A stretch of DNA of 64,000 nt from Butyrivibrio sp. NC2002. Lineage in GTDB: Bacteria > Bacillota > Clostridia > Lachnospirales > Lachnospiraceae. The position numbers were made by a program, and so were the translations under genes. This document shows, one piece after another, positions 18,211 through 26,259 of this stretch. Location of the stretch: contig NZ_KL370881.1 in NCBI RefSeq assembly GCF_000702265.1, positions 20,684-84,683 of the forward strand, in the 5' to 3' direction. Under the pieces are notes generated by a model. It did no database searches. It worked only from the letters and a program-made list of their open reading frames with translations, and was not told where the DNA came from. Numbering within the stretch: the first letter of the stretch is position 1; every line of letters begins with the position of its first letter.

Positions 18211-18241
18211 GGCGGTAAGTTAAAAGACTTGCCGTCTTTTT
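18211..18241 (+). terminator. intrinsic terminator
   Basis: GGCGGTAAGT (18211-18220) pairs with ACTTGCCGTC (18227-18236) with G-U pairs, then TTTTT. Confidence 0.8.
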
Positions 18242-18275
18242 CTTAATATGGAAATCATACTATGGGGATTGCATT

Positions 18276-18758
18276 ATGGCTGACTTTACATGGTTTAAGG
18301 ATTCTGTTCCTGACCAGTTATCGGTAAAACAGGTTTATGGAATAGCATTTTCAGCAGATAACCTGGTTGTCTTGAGGATTGAGGACGGAAAATACAAATT
18401 GACCGGTGGAAAGCCTGAAAATGCTGAAACTTTTGAAGAGACATTGAAACGGGAATATATTGAAGAATTAAATATTGAACTGGAAGATATCCATTATCTT
18501 GGGTATTTATTGGTGGAGGATAATTCGGATAAGTATGCTCAGGTAAGAATGATAGCGAAGATAAAAGATATTTATGAGAGTCATATTGATCCGGCTACAG
18601 GAAAAGTGTATGGGAGAGAGCTGGTAGCTGCTGATAGGGTAAAAGATTACCTTAAGTATTCTGATCGTGCAGGCAACGAAATGATTGATGATGCGGTACA
18701 ACTTGCACAAGTAAGATATTTTCAAAAAAAAGATAGTATATCTACATGCTATTTTTAA
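18276..18758 (+). CDS. Nudix hydrolase
   Basis: A 160-residue Nudix protein that likely cleaves a nucleoside diphosphate linked to another group. The Nudix box is at about residues 48-70: GKPENAETFEETLKREYIEEL gives G, the REyiEE catalytic segment and hydrophobic end. The substrate is not predictable. The TTTTAAA-rich spacer to the next gene is only 27 bases, so co-transcription with the deaminase-like gene is likely. Confidence 0.82.
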   Translation: MADFTWFKDSVPDQLSVKQVYGIAFSADNLVVLRIEDGKYKLTGGKPENAETFEETLKREYIEELNIELEDIHYLGYLLVEDNSDKYAQVRMIAKIKDIYESHIDPATGKVYGRELVAADRVKDYLKYSDRAGNEMIDDAVQLAQVRYFQKKDSISTCYF

Positions 18759-18785
18759 AAGTATAGGGAAAGATTTGGGAGGATT

Positions 18786-19739
18786 ATGGCAAATAGTTTA
18801 TTTGTTGAGGGATTGATAGAAAATAACACAGGCAAACTTATAGAAGCGCCTAAGAGTGATCTGCATAACCATTCAACTAAGGGATGCACTCTTAAGTGGG
18901 TTGAAGAGCGAACGGGTCATTCTTTTCCCGCCCCTCCGGAAACCTTTGATGGTCTTGAGGGTATGCAGAACTGGTTCACTACCTATGTCAAACCCTTTTG
19001 CTCAGGAGATGAAGGCATAGTCTTTAGATGTGAGGGGGCGTTTGCTGAAGCAGGGCGCAACAATATTAAAAGGCTTGCAATGAATTTCGGGGCTACGGAG
19101 ATTGAACTTGTAGGAGGAATTGATAAATTCAGGGAACTGATTCAGGGTTTTCACATGAAATACTGTCCGGAAACAGTTTTTGAACCGGAACTTACCTATA
19201 TATCAGCGTGCGATATCGATTCTGCGACAGATTCAATTGATGAGTATATAAAGACCGGATTCTTTAAGTCACTCGATGTCTGCGGCGGCGAGAATATTCG
19301 ACCATTTGAAGCTTTTATTCCCCTGTATCGAAAAGCTGAACATTACGGACTTACTAAGATAATACATGTTGGTGAGTCGGGATCTGCAGATGATGTAAGA
19401 AAAGCAGTTGAAGTGCTGGGACTTGATGAAGTTCATCACGGGATTGGTGCTGCCACATCAAAAGATACCATGCGATTTTTGGCGGATAATCACATACAGC
19501 TCAACGTTTGTCCCTCGAGCAATGTGATGCTTCGCTATGCCAAAGATTATGAGCATCATCCAATAAAGACGCTGGTTGAAAATGGCGTTGAGGTGACAAT
19601 CAATACCGATGATCTTCTGATTTTCAATAGCTCTATAGAGAATGAATATCTCAAGCTTTACAAGGCAGGAACTTTATCGGTGGAGCAGTTGGAAGAAATA
19701 AGACTCAGAGGATTGAACGGGAAAAGGGAACTACTGTGA
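18786..19739 (+). CDS. adenosine deaminase-like amidohydrolase
   Basis: 317 residues, AGGA before the ATG. Metal ligands are visible: DLHNHS (residues about 25-30), HVGESG (His and catalytic Glu, near 195), HHGIG (near 217) and NTDD (near 275). These match the adenosine/AMP deaminase superfamily. The family deaminates adenosine or related purines in the cytoplasm. Pairing with Nudix genes on both sides suggests nucleotide or modified-purine catabolism, but the exact substrate is uncertain. Confidence 0.82.
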   Translation: MANSLFVEGLIENNTGKLIEAPKSDLHNHSTKGCTLKWVEERTGHSFPAPPETFDGLEGMQNWFTTYVKPFCSGDEGIVFRCEGAFAEAGRNNIKRLAMNFGATEIELVGGIDKFRELIQGFHMKYCPETVFEPELTYISACDIDSATDSIDEYIKTGFFKSLDVCGGENIRPFEAFIPLYRKAEHYGLTKIIHVGESGSADDVRKAVEVLGLDEVHHGIGAATSKDTMRFLADNHIQLNVCPSSNVMLRYAKDYEHHPIKTLVENGVEVTINTDDLLIFNSSIENEYLKLYKAGTLSVEQLEEIRLRGLNGKRELL

Positions 19740-19746
19740 AGATATA

Positions 19747-19790
19747 TTCCAGTTAAAACTGACTAAGACAAACTAAAGATTTAGGGGCGG
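19747..19790 (+). repeat. TTCCAGT linker element, copy A
   Basis: TTCCAGTTAAAACTG followed by ACTAAGACAAACTAAAG and ATTTAGGGGCGG, just after the deaminase stop and ending in the ribosome site of the next gene. Related copies lie at 31511, 48301 and 54746. Confidence 0.5.
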
Positions 19791-19796
19791 AACAAA

Positions 19797-20717
19797 GTGA
19801 TAAGTATTAAAGAATCAACATATGATGATATCAAGGATATACAAAGCTTGTGGGCTGATGAAGACGTCATGAGGTATATCTGGCCAGGAGGATTGCATGA
19901 GACAGAAGAAGCAGTAAAGGAATGGTTAGATAGATTCATATCGGCAAGGCCAAAGCAAAATCACTATTCAATCTTTGAGGATGGTAAATACTGCGGTGAG
20001 ACTCAATATCGTATAGACGAGGAAACGGGCAATGCTTCTTTGGACATAAAGCTGTTAAAATCTGCTAGAGGCCGAGGAATTGCTACTCAGGCATTGGCCT
20101 ATTCTATTCAAGAAGCATTTAAAAATGGAGCTGTAGATTTATGGGTTGATCCTCATCCGGCAAATGTCAAAGCAATTGATTTGTATCATAAGCTTGGATT
20201 TGTTCAGAAAGAAATGCCAGAGTATGTTATTGCTATGGGAGAGGATCCAACACTTTATACTTATATGGAACTTGAGAAAAATGATTTCAGTGCCAAATTT
20301 GAAAAATCATGTGGGGCAATAGTATTTAAGATAGACGATGGAGTAATAAAGTACCTTCTTGTGGAAGAAAAGAGCGGATTTCATAGCTTTCCCAAAGGGC
20401 ATATGGAAGAGGGCGAAACTGAAATAGAAACCGCGCTTCGTGAAATAAAGGAAGAAACAAATCTGGAAGTCGAGTTATGCACTGATTTTAGGATAAGCGA
20501 ACAATACCAGCTATCGGAAAAACCAGGCGTAACCAAGCAAGTGGTGTATTTCTTGGCAGAGTATAAAGACTCATGTCCGTGCATAGTAAGACCAAACGAG
20601 GTTAAATCTCTGAAGAGTCTCAAACTTGAAGATGCTATCAATACTATTGAGTATGAAAATAAAAAAGAGATGCTAAAAAAGGCGGATAGCTACCTTAAAA
20701 GGAGAAGCAGCAACTAA
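19797..20717 (+). CDS. GNAT acetyltransferase-Nudix hydrolase fusion
   Basis: 306 residues from a GTG at 19797 preceded by AGGGGCGG. Residues 1-160 are a GNAT domain (LLKSARGRGIATQALAYSIQ; NVKAIDLYHKLGFVQKE). Residues about 170-300 are a Nudix domain of the diadenosine-tetraphosphatase type, with the full box GHMEEGETEIETALREIKEE near residue 200. A protein with both activities suggests coupled processing of one acylated nucleotide or a repair pair. No linker frameshift is seen, so the fusion is real at sequence level. Confidence 0.85.
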   Translation: MISIKESTYDDIKDIQSLWADEDVMRYIWPGGLHETEEAVKEWLDRFISARPKQNHYSIFEDGKYCGETQYRIDEETGNASLDIKLLKSARGRGIATQALAYSIQEAFKNGAVDLWVDPHPANVKAIDLYHKLGFVQKEMPEYVIAMGEDPTLYTYMELEKNDFSAKFEKSCGAIVFKIDDGVIKYLLVEEKSGFHSFPKGHMEEGETEIETALREIKEETNLEVELCTDFRISEQYQLSEKPGVTKQVVYFLAEYKDSCPCIVRPNEVKSLKSLKLEDAINTIEYENKKEMLKKADSYLKRRSSN

Positions 20718-20768
20718 TATTTTATTCCAGTTTTTCATTCGAAGGAGTTTGGATGAATAAGGGGGATT

Positions 20769-21332
20769 ATGACAAAAGTATTTTTTGTAAGGCATGCAGA
20801 ACCAAATTATGACAATCATGATGACAGATCTCGTGAGTTAAGTCCGCGAGGAATGGAAGACAGGAAAAAAGTCACATCATTTCTGGCTGATAAAAATATA
20901 GATATAGTTATTTCAAGCCCATTTAAGAGGGCTGTTGATACTGTCCAAGATTTTGCAGATAAAAATGGACTGCCTGTTGAGATAGTTGAGGACTTTAGAG
21001 AAAGAAAGGTAGATAGTTGTTGGATAGAAGACTTTGCCTCTTTTTCCAAAAAGCAATGGAGCGATTTTTCTTTCAAGTTATCGGATGGCGAGTGCCTTAA
21101 AGAAGTTCAGGATAGAAATATTTCTGCGCTTAATAATGTCTTGAAGCAGTATTCAGGAAAAAATATAGTAGTTGGAAGCCATGGTACATCATTAAGCACC
21201 ATCATAAATTTTTATGATAATTCTTTTGGCTATGATGATTTTGAAAGAATAAGATTTCTGATGCCATGGATTGTGGAATTTAGTTTTGATGAGCTTGGAA
21301 ATTGTGTGGACATCAAACGCCATTCTGTGTGA
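20769..21332 (+). CDS. histidine phosphatase family protein
   Basis: 187 residues of the phosphoglycerate-mutase-like superfamily. FFVRHAEPNYD (residues 5-15) contains the RHA phospho-histidine motif; SSPFKRAVDT gives the second Arg and GSHGTSL the second His. Likely a small-molecule phosphatase. A truncated relative is at 47093. Preceded by GGGGG. Confidence 0.88.
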   Translation: MTKVFFVRHAEPNYDNHDDRSRELSPRGMEDRKKVTSFLADKNIDIVISSPFKRAVDTVQDFADKNGLPVEIVEDFRERKVDSCWIEDFASFSKKQWSDFSFKLSDGECLKEVQDRNISALNNVLKQYSGKNIVVGSHGTSLSTIINFYDNSFGYDDFERIRFLMPWIVEFSFDELGNCVDIKRHSV

Positions 21333-21403
21333 TAGACAATAAGTGTACTAAGGGTGAGGACGTATTAATGGTATGACTAGGATTATGATAAAGGTGGTTA
21401 AAG

Positions 21404-21928
21404 ATGGTTACGTATTATGATGATGGAACTATAAGAATTAGGAGCATGATTCCTGAAGATGCCCAAATCCTTTATGATACATATTTTTCGTATGGTTGGC
21501 ATCCTTCCTTAGCTACATACGAAAAGTATTATAAAGAACAGGAGGATGGTAAAAGATTTGTTTTTATCGCAGAGTATGATGGCAGAGTCTCTGGGCAATG
21601 TACTCTGGTTCTGAATCCTATAGAAGGTCCTTGGGGGAATCAAGGCTATCCTGAAATAGAAGATCTGACAGTTTTCTTTGATGTTCATAATAAAGGTATC
21701 GGAAATAGGCTTTTGGATGCTGTCGAGAAAGAAGCGTCAAAAGTTTCCGATAAAGTTTACTTGGCAGTTGGGGTTCATTCTGGATATGGACCAGCCCAGA
21801 GGATGTATGTAAAAAGAGGCTACAATTTTGATGGCAGCGGAGTTTGGTATAAAGGGAAACAATTAGAACAGTATGCCCCCTGCATCAATGATGATGATCT
21901 TTTACTTTATATGGCTAAAGATGTTTAA
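21404..21928 (+). CDS. GNAT family N-acetyltransferase
   Basis: 174 residues. EIEDLTVFFDVHNKGIGNRL and LLDAVEKEASKVSDKVYLAVG are the acetyl-CoA-binding strand and helix; GPAQRMYVKRGYNFDGSG is motif B. Ends with a YMAKDV tail. Start ATG has AAAGGTGG upstream. Acceptor unknown. A terminator follows at 21991. Confidence 0.84.
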   Translation: MVTYYDDGTIRIRSMIPEDAQILYDTYFSYGWHPSLATYEKYYKEQEDGKRFVFIAEYDGRVSGQCTLVLNPIEGPWGNQGYPEIEDLTVFFDVHNKGIGNRLLDAVEKEASKVSDKVYLAVGVHSGYGPAQRMYVKRGYNFDGSGVWYKGKQLEQYAPCINDDDLLLYMAKDV

Positions 21929-21990
21929 ATTCCAGTTTAAAATGGTTGTTATTTGCTTCACAAGCGGTGTATAATCTGCATAATAATTCA

Positions 21991-22017
21991 TCCGGGCGCA
22001 TTGCCCGGATATTTTTT
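21991..22017 (+). terminator. intrinsic terminator
   Basis: TCCGGGC (21991-21997) and GCCCGGA (22003-22009), then TATTTTTT. It separates the GNAT gene from the HTH/nucleotidyltransferase pair. Confidence 0.85.
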
Positions 22018-22025
22018 CTGATAGC

Positions 22026-22047
22026 ATATATACGCTTGCGTATATAT
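22026..22047. promoter_or_regulatory. 22-bp palindrome upstream of HTH/NTase pair
   Basis: ATATATACGC (22026-22035) and GCGTATATAT (22038-22047) are perfect inverted arms around TT. It lies 40 bases before the HTH gene and is a likely operator for it. Confidence 0.65.
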
Positions 22048-22087
22048 AATTCTAAGTATATAATAAAGGTGGAAGGAGGATGCGACT

Positions 22088-22648
22088 ATGTACATTAAGC
22101 AATATCTTGAAGACAACAGTATATCTATATATAAAGTGGCGAATAGCGCTCTGGTTGCTTATCCTACGGTTTTTAACATTGTTAATGGGAAGGTGGATAT
22201 CCTTAACTGTGCTCTTGGCGTTGTGAAAAAGATAGCTGATGCTCTTAACCTCACAATAGATGAGCTTCTTACGTTGTGCGATAAGAATCATTCCTTCAAC
22301 CTTTTCAGAAGTGAGCAGTGTCATCTAGTAAATCGTATTGGTGAGATAGATTACGTTATCGACCTTTTGGAAAAGAAAAAGATAGATTATTACTGGAAAT
22401 TGGATATGAAAGCAGAAGCTTTTTATCTTCTTGCAATGCTTGATTATCTGAGCAAGCGGAACGACCTTCCAAAGTGTATTGAGTACGATGAAATCAGGAG
22501 GTATAAGTTGGAAAAGCCGGTTTTTCCCGCTGATACAGAGTTATCAGAAATGCTTTTGGGAAAAGATGCGCGACAAGAAGCTTTGAATCACGCAATTCCC
22601 GAGTTCCTTAATTTTAATATAGTAGAATGCGAGATTATAAATGGATAA
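22088..22648 (+). CDS. HTH-containing protein, putative antitoxin of a nucleotidyltransferase pair
   Basis: 186 residues. Residues 1-65 look like an XRE-type helix-turn-helix (IYKVANSALVAYPTVFNIVNG, KKIADALNLTIDELL). The rest is unrecognised and rich in charged residues. AGGAGG lies nine bases before the ATG. It overlaps the next gene by eight bases and follows a 22-bp palindrome, the usual layout of an autoregulated antitoxin. Function as an antitoxin is inferred from layout and partner only. Confidence 0.65.
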   Translation: MYIKQYLEDNSISIYKVANSALVAYPTVFNIVNGKVDILNCALGVVKKIADALNLTIDELLTLCDKNHSFNLFRSEQCHLVNRIGEIDYVIDLLEKKKIDYYWKLDMKAEAFYLLAMLDYLSKRNDLPKCIEYDEIRRYKLEKPVFPADTELSEMLLGKDARQEALNHAIPEFLNFNIVECEIING

Positions 22649-23351
22649 GGTTTTATTTACGAAAGATAATATAGACAATCTGCTGTTCCAACTTGCAAAA
22701 GAGTATAAGAAGATCAATAGAAAAAATACACCGGCAGAGATTGTTATCATAGGTGGAGCAGCAATAGTGTCCAAATATGGCTTCCGGGCTTCTACAACGG
22801 ATATTGATAGTTTGATTTTTGCCTCTTCTTCAATGAAGGATGCAATAAATACCGTAGGCGACAAAAATGGACTGCCAACAGGTTGGATCAATGAGGAATT
22901 CAGAAAAACAAGTTCATACACTGAGAAGATCAGGCAGTATTCCAAGCATTATAAGCTGTTTGCAAATATTCTGGAAGCGAGGATGCTTCCTTCCGAGTAC
23001 GATGTAGCAATGAAACTTGCGTCATTGAGACCGTACAAGTATGATATGTCAGATGCTGTTGGCATCATTAAGTCAGAGAATATCACAAGAGAGCAGATAG
23101 AGAAAGCAGTTGTGGATTTTTATGGAGGATTCGATAATCTTTCGCATCCTGAAGAAGCAAAGAAACTTCTCGACAGTATCTTTTCTGCACATAACCTGGA
23201 TGAGTTATATGACAGTACCAGAACATCAGAATCGGATAACCGGGTAATTCTCAAGGATATCGATGATAATTATCCGAAGCTTCTTAATGAAGGTAATTTG
23301 GCAAGCGTGCTAGAGGCTGCAAAAAGGAAGAAAAACAGTAAATGCCTATAA
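22641..23351 (+). CDS. nucleotidyltransferase-like protein (DUF6036/AbiEii-like), putative toxin
   Basis: 236 residues. IVIIGGAAIVSKYGFRASTT followed by DIDSLI (about residues 33-58) matches the GG..D.D active site of DNA-polymerase-beta-like nucleotidyltransferases such as AbiEii and DUF6036. The C-terminal half is unassigned. Overlap with the HTH gene implies coupled translation. AbiEii/MenT-type enzymes block tRNA by adding nucleotides; that chemistry is not shown here. Confidence 0.68.
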   Translation: MDKVLFTKDNIDNLLFQLAKEYKKINRKNTPAEIVIIGGAAIVSKYGFRASTTDIDSLIFASSSMKDAINTVGDKNGLPTGWINEEFRKTSSYTEKIRQYSKHYKLFANILEARMLPSEYDVAMKLASLRPYKYDMSDAVGIIKSENITREQIEKAVVDFYGGFDNLSHPEEAKKLLDSIFSAHNLDELYDSTRTSESDNRVILKDIDDNYPKLLNEGNLASVLEAAKRKKNSKCL

Positions 23352-23414
23352 GGATTGTGTGCTGCTTTTTTTGTGGTTATAATACTCCATGGGGAAAATT
23401 TATGGAGGATTTAA

Positions 23415-23543
23415 TCAGGAGCTGATCAGGCACTTGATACTGACCTCATATACAGCATGCATGAATTGGGCTTTGATACAAGTAATGTTTATGATATGAA
23501 CCTTTGTCAAAATGTAACCGGAGTTTGTGGATATAGAGAATAA
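23415..23543 (+). pseudogene. unidentified 42-codon coding remnant
   Basis: A frame open from after TAA at 23412 to TAA at 23541 reads SGADQALDTDLIYSMHELG then FDTSNVYDMNLCQNVTGVCG. It looks protein-like but has no ribosome site and no start; the ATG in it is internal. It may be a fragment of a decayed gene. The rest of 23352-23526 holds nothing else recognisable. Confidence 0.25.
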
Positions 23544-23922
23544 TACCTGTGACTTTAACAATCAGGGCTTTTACCAGCTTCTTGAGTTCTTAAGCAGCCT
23601 TCCTGAAAGCGCAGGTGATGAGCCTGAGACTACCATCTATAGGGATAAAAAGGCAATTCTTTTGCCGGTGCAGATATATGATATGGATGAGTATGTATGG
23701 GCGAAAAAAGGCTTTTTTGACGGAGATGTAGTCTATAATGGCATGCCAACAGTGGAGGATGGAGAGACCTTCATTGAAGTACCATTTCAGGTTGCCATGA
23801 GCTTTACATGCAAGGGTAAGGCGGCAACTTGGGAGTTTATCTTAATGAGAGTAAATAACAGTGGCTTTTATGAGAATCGGCCACAATTCGTGGACGTACA
23901 GTTGGATCAGGTAAGGATATAG
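23527..23922 (+). CDS. hypothetical protein, 131 residues
   Basis: Acidic protein starting at a GTG (23527) that has GGAG only three bases upstream, so the true start is doubtful. The sequence has ETTIYRDKKAILLPVQIYDMD, then VWAKKGFFDGDVVYNGMP and ATWEFILMRV. I do not recognise the family. It ends three bases before the S66 peptidase gene, so the two are probably co-transcribed. Confidence 0.5.
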   Translation: MDIENNTCDFNNQGFYQLLEFLSSLPESAGDEPETTIYRDKKAILLPVQIYDMDEYVWAKKGFFDGDVVYNGMPTVEDGETFIEVPFQVAMSFTCKGKAATWEFILMRVNNSGFYENRPQFVDVQLDQVRI

Positions 23923-23924
23923 CA

Positions 23925-24947
23925 ATGAAGAGTTTAGTTAAACCGTCACATCTGAATAAGGGAGATCTTATAGCGACTATCAGTCCCTGTAACGGATGGG
24001 CAGGAGATGCAAATGTAAGATGGAAATATGACCTGGGAGTGTCTAGGCTAGAGGCGTTGGGTCTTCGGGTAGTGGCTGCGCCAAATTCTATGCGAGGCTC
24101 GAAGTATCTTTCCAAGAATCCAAAGGCCAGAGCTGAAGATATAATGTGGGCCTTTGAGAATAAGGAGGTTCGTGCGATCATCGCCAACATTGGAGGCAAT
24201 GACAGCCTAAAAGTCATCCCATTCATAGACCCCAAGGTGATTATGGATAACCCAAAGATTTTTATAGGCTATTCTGATGTGATGTATCTGCATTTCCTGT
24301 GTTATCACTGTGGGCTTTCCACATTTTATGGTGACAATCTCCTTACGACCATAGCTGATCAGGCCGGATGGCACGAATATGGTAAAAATTTGTTTGTAAA
24401 AACACTCTTTGACCCTGCACCCATTGGCATGATAGAGGCTGCAAAGGAGTGGGCATTTGAATCCTCAGATCTTTATGATCCGAAAAAGATAAGAGAGTTT
24501 ATTCCAAACGAAGGATATGAGATCATTCAGGGAAGTGGCTGTGTATCAGGTAGGCTAATAGGAGGCCATACAGGCATCATGGACCTTGAAGGAACAGATA
24601 TCGAGCCTGATCCGGAAGATTATGACGGAGCCCTTCTGTTCGTGGAGGATATACCTGAGTTCTTCGATGAAGAAGGTGTGAGGACCTATTTCGAATATCT
24701 GGGGCAAAAGGGAATACTTCAGAGAATAAATGGTATTGTTATCGGCAAGACCATAGACAACAATGCTTTTTCAAATAGAGCTGAGTTAATACGGCAGATA
24801 GTAGCTAAGTACTCCAGAGAAATTCCTATACTCTATGGGCTGAATTTCGGCCATTCCGCGCCGATATGCATTATGCCCTATGGAGCCCGGGCAGAGATTG
24901 ACTGCGATAATAAGACGTTTTCTATCAAAGAAAGTGGTGTTATCTAA
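23925..24947 (+). CDS. S66 family peptidase (LD-carboxypeptidase / MccF-like)
   Basis: 340 residues. IATISPCNGWAG near the N-terminus, ANIGGNDSLKVIPFID, and IFIGYSDVMYLHF with the nucleophilic Ser around residue 116 define the family; FVEDIPEFFDEEGVRTYF contributes the Glu and LNFGHSAPICIMPYG the His of the Ser-Glu-His triad. Enzymes of this family cleave murein tetrapeptides or, for MccF, microcin C-type nucleotide-peptides, giving self-protection. Near Nudix/GNAT/deaminase genes a detoxification role is plausible but inferred. Confidence 0.85.
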   Translation: MKSLVKPSHLNKGDLIATISPCNGWAGDANVRWKYDLGVSRLEALGLRVVAAPNSMRGSKYLSKNPKARAEDIMWAFENKEVRAIIANIGGNDSLKVIPFIDPKVIMDNPKIFIGYSDVMYLHFLCYHCGLSTFYGDNLLTTIADQAGWHEYGKNLFVKTLFDPAPIGMIEAAKEWAFESSDLYDPKKIREFIPNEGYEIIQGSGCVSGRLIGGHTGIMDLEGTDIEPDPEDYDGALLFVEDIPEFFDEEGVRTYFEYLGQKGILQRINGIVIGKTIDNNAFSNRAELIRQIVAKYSREIPILYGLNFGHSAPICIMPYGARAEIDCDNKTFSIKESGVI

Positions 24948-24983
24948 GTAAAGAATCCGATAAATAAGATAGCAATGGAAATG

Positions 24984-25028
24984 CGTGTCTTTTCAATGGA
25001 TTGAGATCCAATGGGAAGGCACGTTTTT
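24984..25028 (+). terminator. intrinsic terminator after S66 peptidase gene
   Basis: CGTGTCTTTTC (24984-24994) pairs imperfectly with GGAAGGCACG (25014-25023), with an inner TGGAT/ATCCA stem, followed by TTTTT. Confidence 0.72.
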
Positions 25029-25045
25029 GTTATGAAGGAGACTTT

Positions 25046-25543
25046 ATGAGTATAGCAGCACTGGCGCTTGATCGTTATGCAGATAGTACATCCTCTGTGG
25101 CAGTAAAAGAGAATAATATCGGTGTGGATGAGACTTCCAAAAGCTTTGGCGCTCACTTAAATGAAGCCACTGAGAAGAAATGCCCATATAGCTTCTTGGC
25201 GAAGGATGGCATCATTAACTATAAAGGTGTAGTCTTTGAGTGCGATTATCAGCAGAATGCTATAACCCTGGGAAATATGTATGAGAAAGAAAAAGAGCCT
25301 GAGCTTCAAGAAAACTCTTTGATAGAGCAGATAAATTCATACAAAACAGAACTTTATCGTAAGCTTCTTAACAATGAAACTGAGGTCAAGATCCGTATCG
25401 GAAGCCAGGAATTTAGCGACAAAGAATGGGATAAACTCATGAAGAGGGTAGACCAAGAGCAGGAACGAATTCAGGAAGCCTTGGATGAAAAAGAGGAAAA
25501 GCAGGCTGAAGAGTTTATGCAGGCAAAGATGGCGAAAGCATAA
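25046..25543 (+). CDS. conserved hypothetical protein, 165 residues
   Basis: Start at 25046 follows GAAGGAG; an in-frame start at 25001 overlaps the terminator hairpin. The middle reads CPYSFLAKDGIINYKGVVFE and ITLGNMYEKEK, a pattern I associate with uncharacterised Lachnospiraceae proteins. The C-terminal third is a strongly charged, coiled-coil-like helix (KRVDQEQERIQEALDEKEEK). No membrane segment. Function unknown. Confidence 0.6.
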   Translation: MSIAALALDRYADSTSSVAVKENNIGVDETSKSFGAHLNEATEKKCPYSFLAKDGIINYKGVVFECDYQQNAITLGNMYEKEKEPELQENSLIEQINSYKTELYRKLLNNETEVKIRIGSQEFSDKEWDKLMKRVDQEQERIQEALDEKEEKQAEEFMQAKMAKA

Positions 25544-25697
25544 TTGCTGCTCATATAATAGAAAACACAGATAATTAGGGCGGTTTACAGTAAATAGTAA
25601 TACTCTTATTACAACAAATAGATTGATGTAAAATGAGTATAGTGTTTTCTTAGATAACGTAGAAACGTTAGATGGTTTATTTGGGCAATGCGATTTT

Positions 25698-26174
25698 TTG
25701 GCTTCCTTCATTACGGATGTAGATAAGATAATCGAGGGAATAGTGTTAAATGAAGGCAGTCCATCAACACTCAGAACGTGGATGGCAATTACTATTTTGA
25801 CAATTGCATTTGTGTTACCTATGGTCTGGGGAGCAATGTCAGCGTTTTTCTTCTTTATTCGTAACCAGAACAGGAAAATATGGGCGATTTCGATAGCTAT
25901 TGTTTCAATTTGGGGTATTTGCCAGGCTATTTACTCACTTTATATATCAGTAGTATTAACAAAACTCTCTGTTAATAATACAATAACACTTCCGCTTTTG
26001 GAGGCAGAAAATCAGTATGCAAAGGCAGTGTTATTGATTGCAATTTATATGTTGTTACTTTATCAGACATATACTTTATACCAAAAGAGAGTGTTTGCTT
26101 CGGCAGATTTCAGAAGACTCTGTACATTTGTACTGGGTCTTTTTTGTATCTATACATTATTTATGGATTTTTAA
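25698..26174 (+). CDS. membrane protein with tail encoded by inserted terminator hairpin
   Basis: 158 residues from a TTG at 25698 (an internal ATG at about 25782 is an alternative; no good ribosome site for either). Three or four membrane helices are visible (WMAITILTIAFVLPMVWGAM, IWAISIAIVSIWGICQAIYS, AVLLIAIYMLLLYQTYTLY). The last 25 residues, FRRLCTFVLGLFCIYTLFMDF, are translated from the repeat at 26106-26147, so the original C-terminus has been replaced. May be a decaying gene. 154 bases upstream hold no clear feature. Confidence 0.5.
   Translation: MASFITDVDKIIEGIVLNEGSPSTLRTWMAITILTIAFVLPMVWGAMSAFFFFIRNQNRKIWAISIAIVSIWGICQAIYSLYISVVLTKLSVNNTITLPLLEAENQYAKAVLLIAIYMLLLYQTYTLYQKRVFASADFRRLCTFVLGLFCIYTLFMDF
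26106..26147 (+). repeat. hairpin half of the terminator/REP element, copy 3
   Basis: TTTCAGAAGACTCTGTACA then TTTGTACTGGGTCTTTTTTG. Nearly identical to the first halves of the copies at 15602 and 28825, with a changed base pair in the stem. It lies inside the 3' end of the membrane protein ORF. Confidence 0.75.
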
Positions 26175-26259
26175 GACTATCGCAAGACGGAAAGTTGTAA
26201 AATTTAAAGAGGTATATAAAGCCTCGACAGAGCTAAGATAAGAAAAGAGGAGGCGATTC

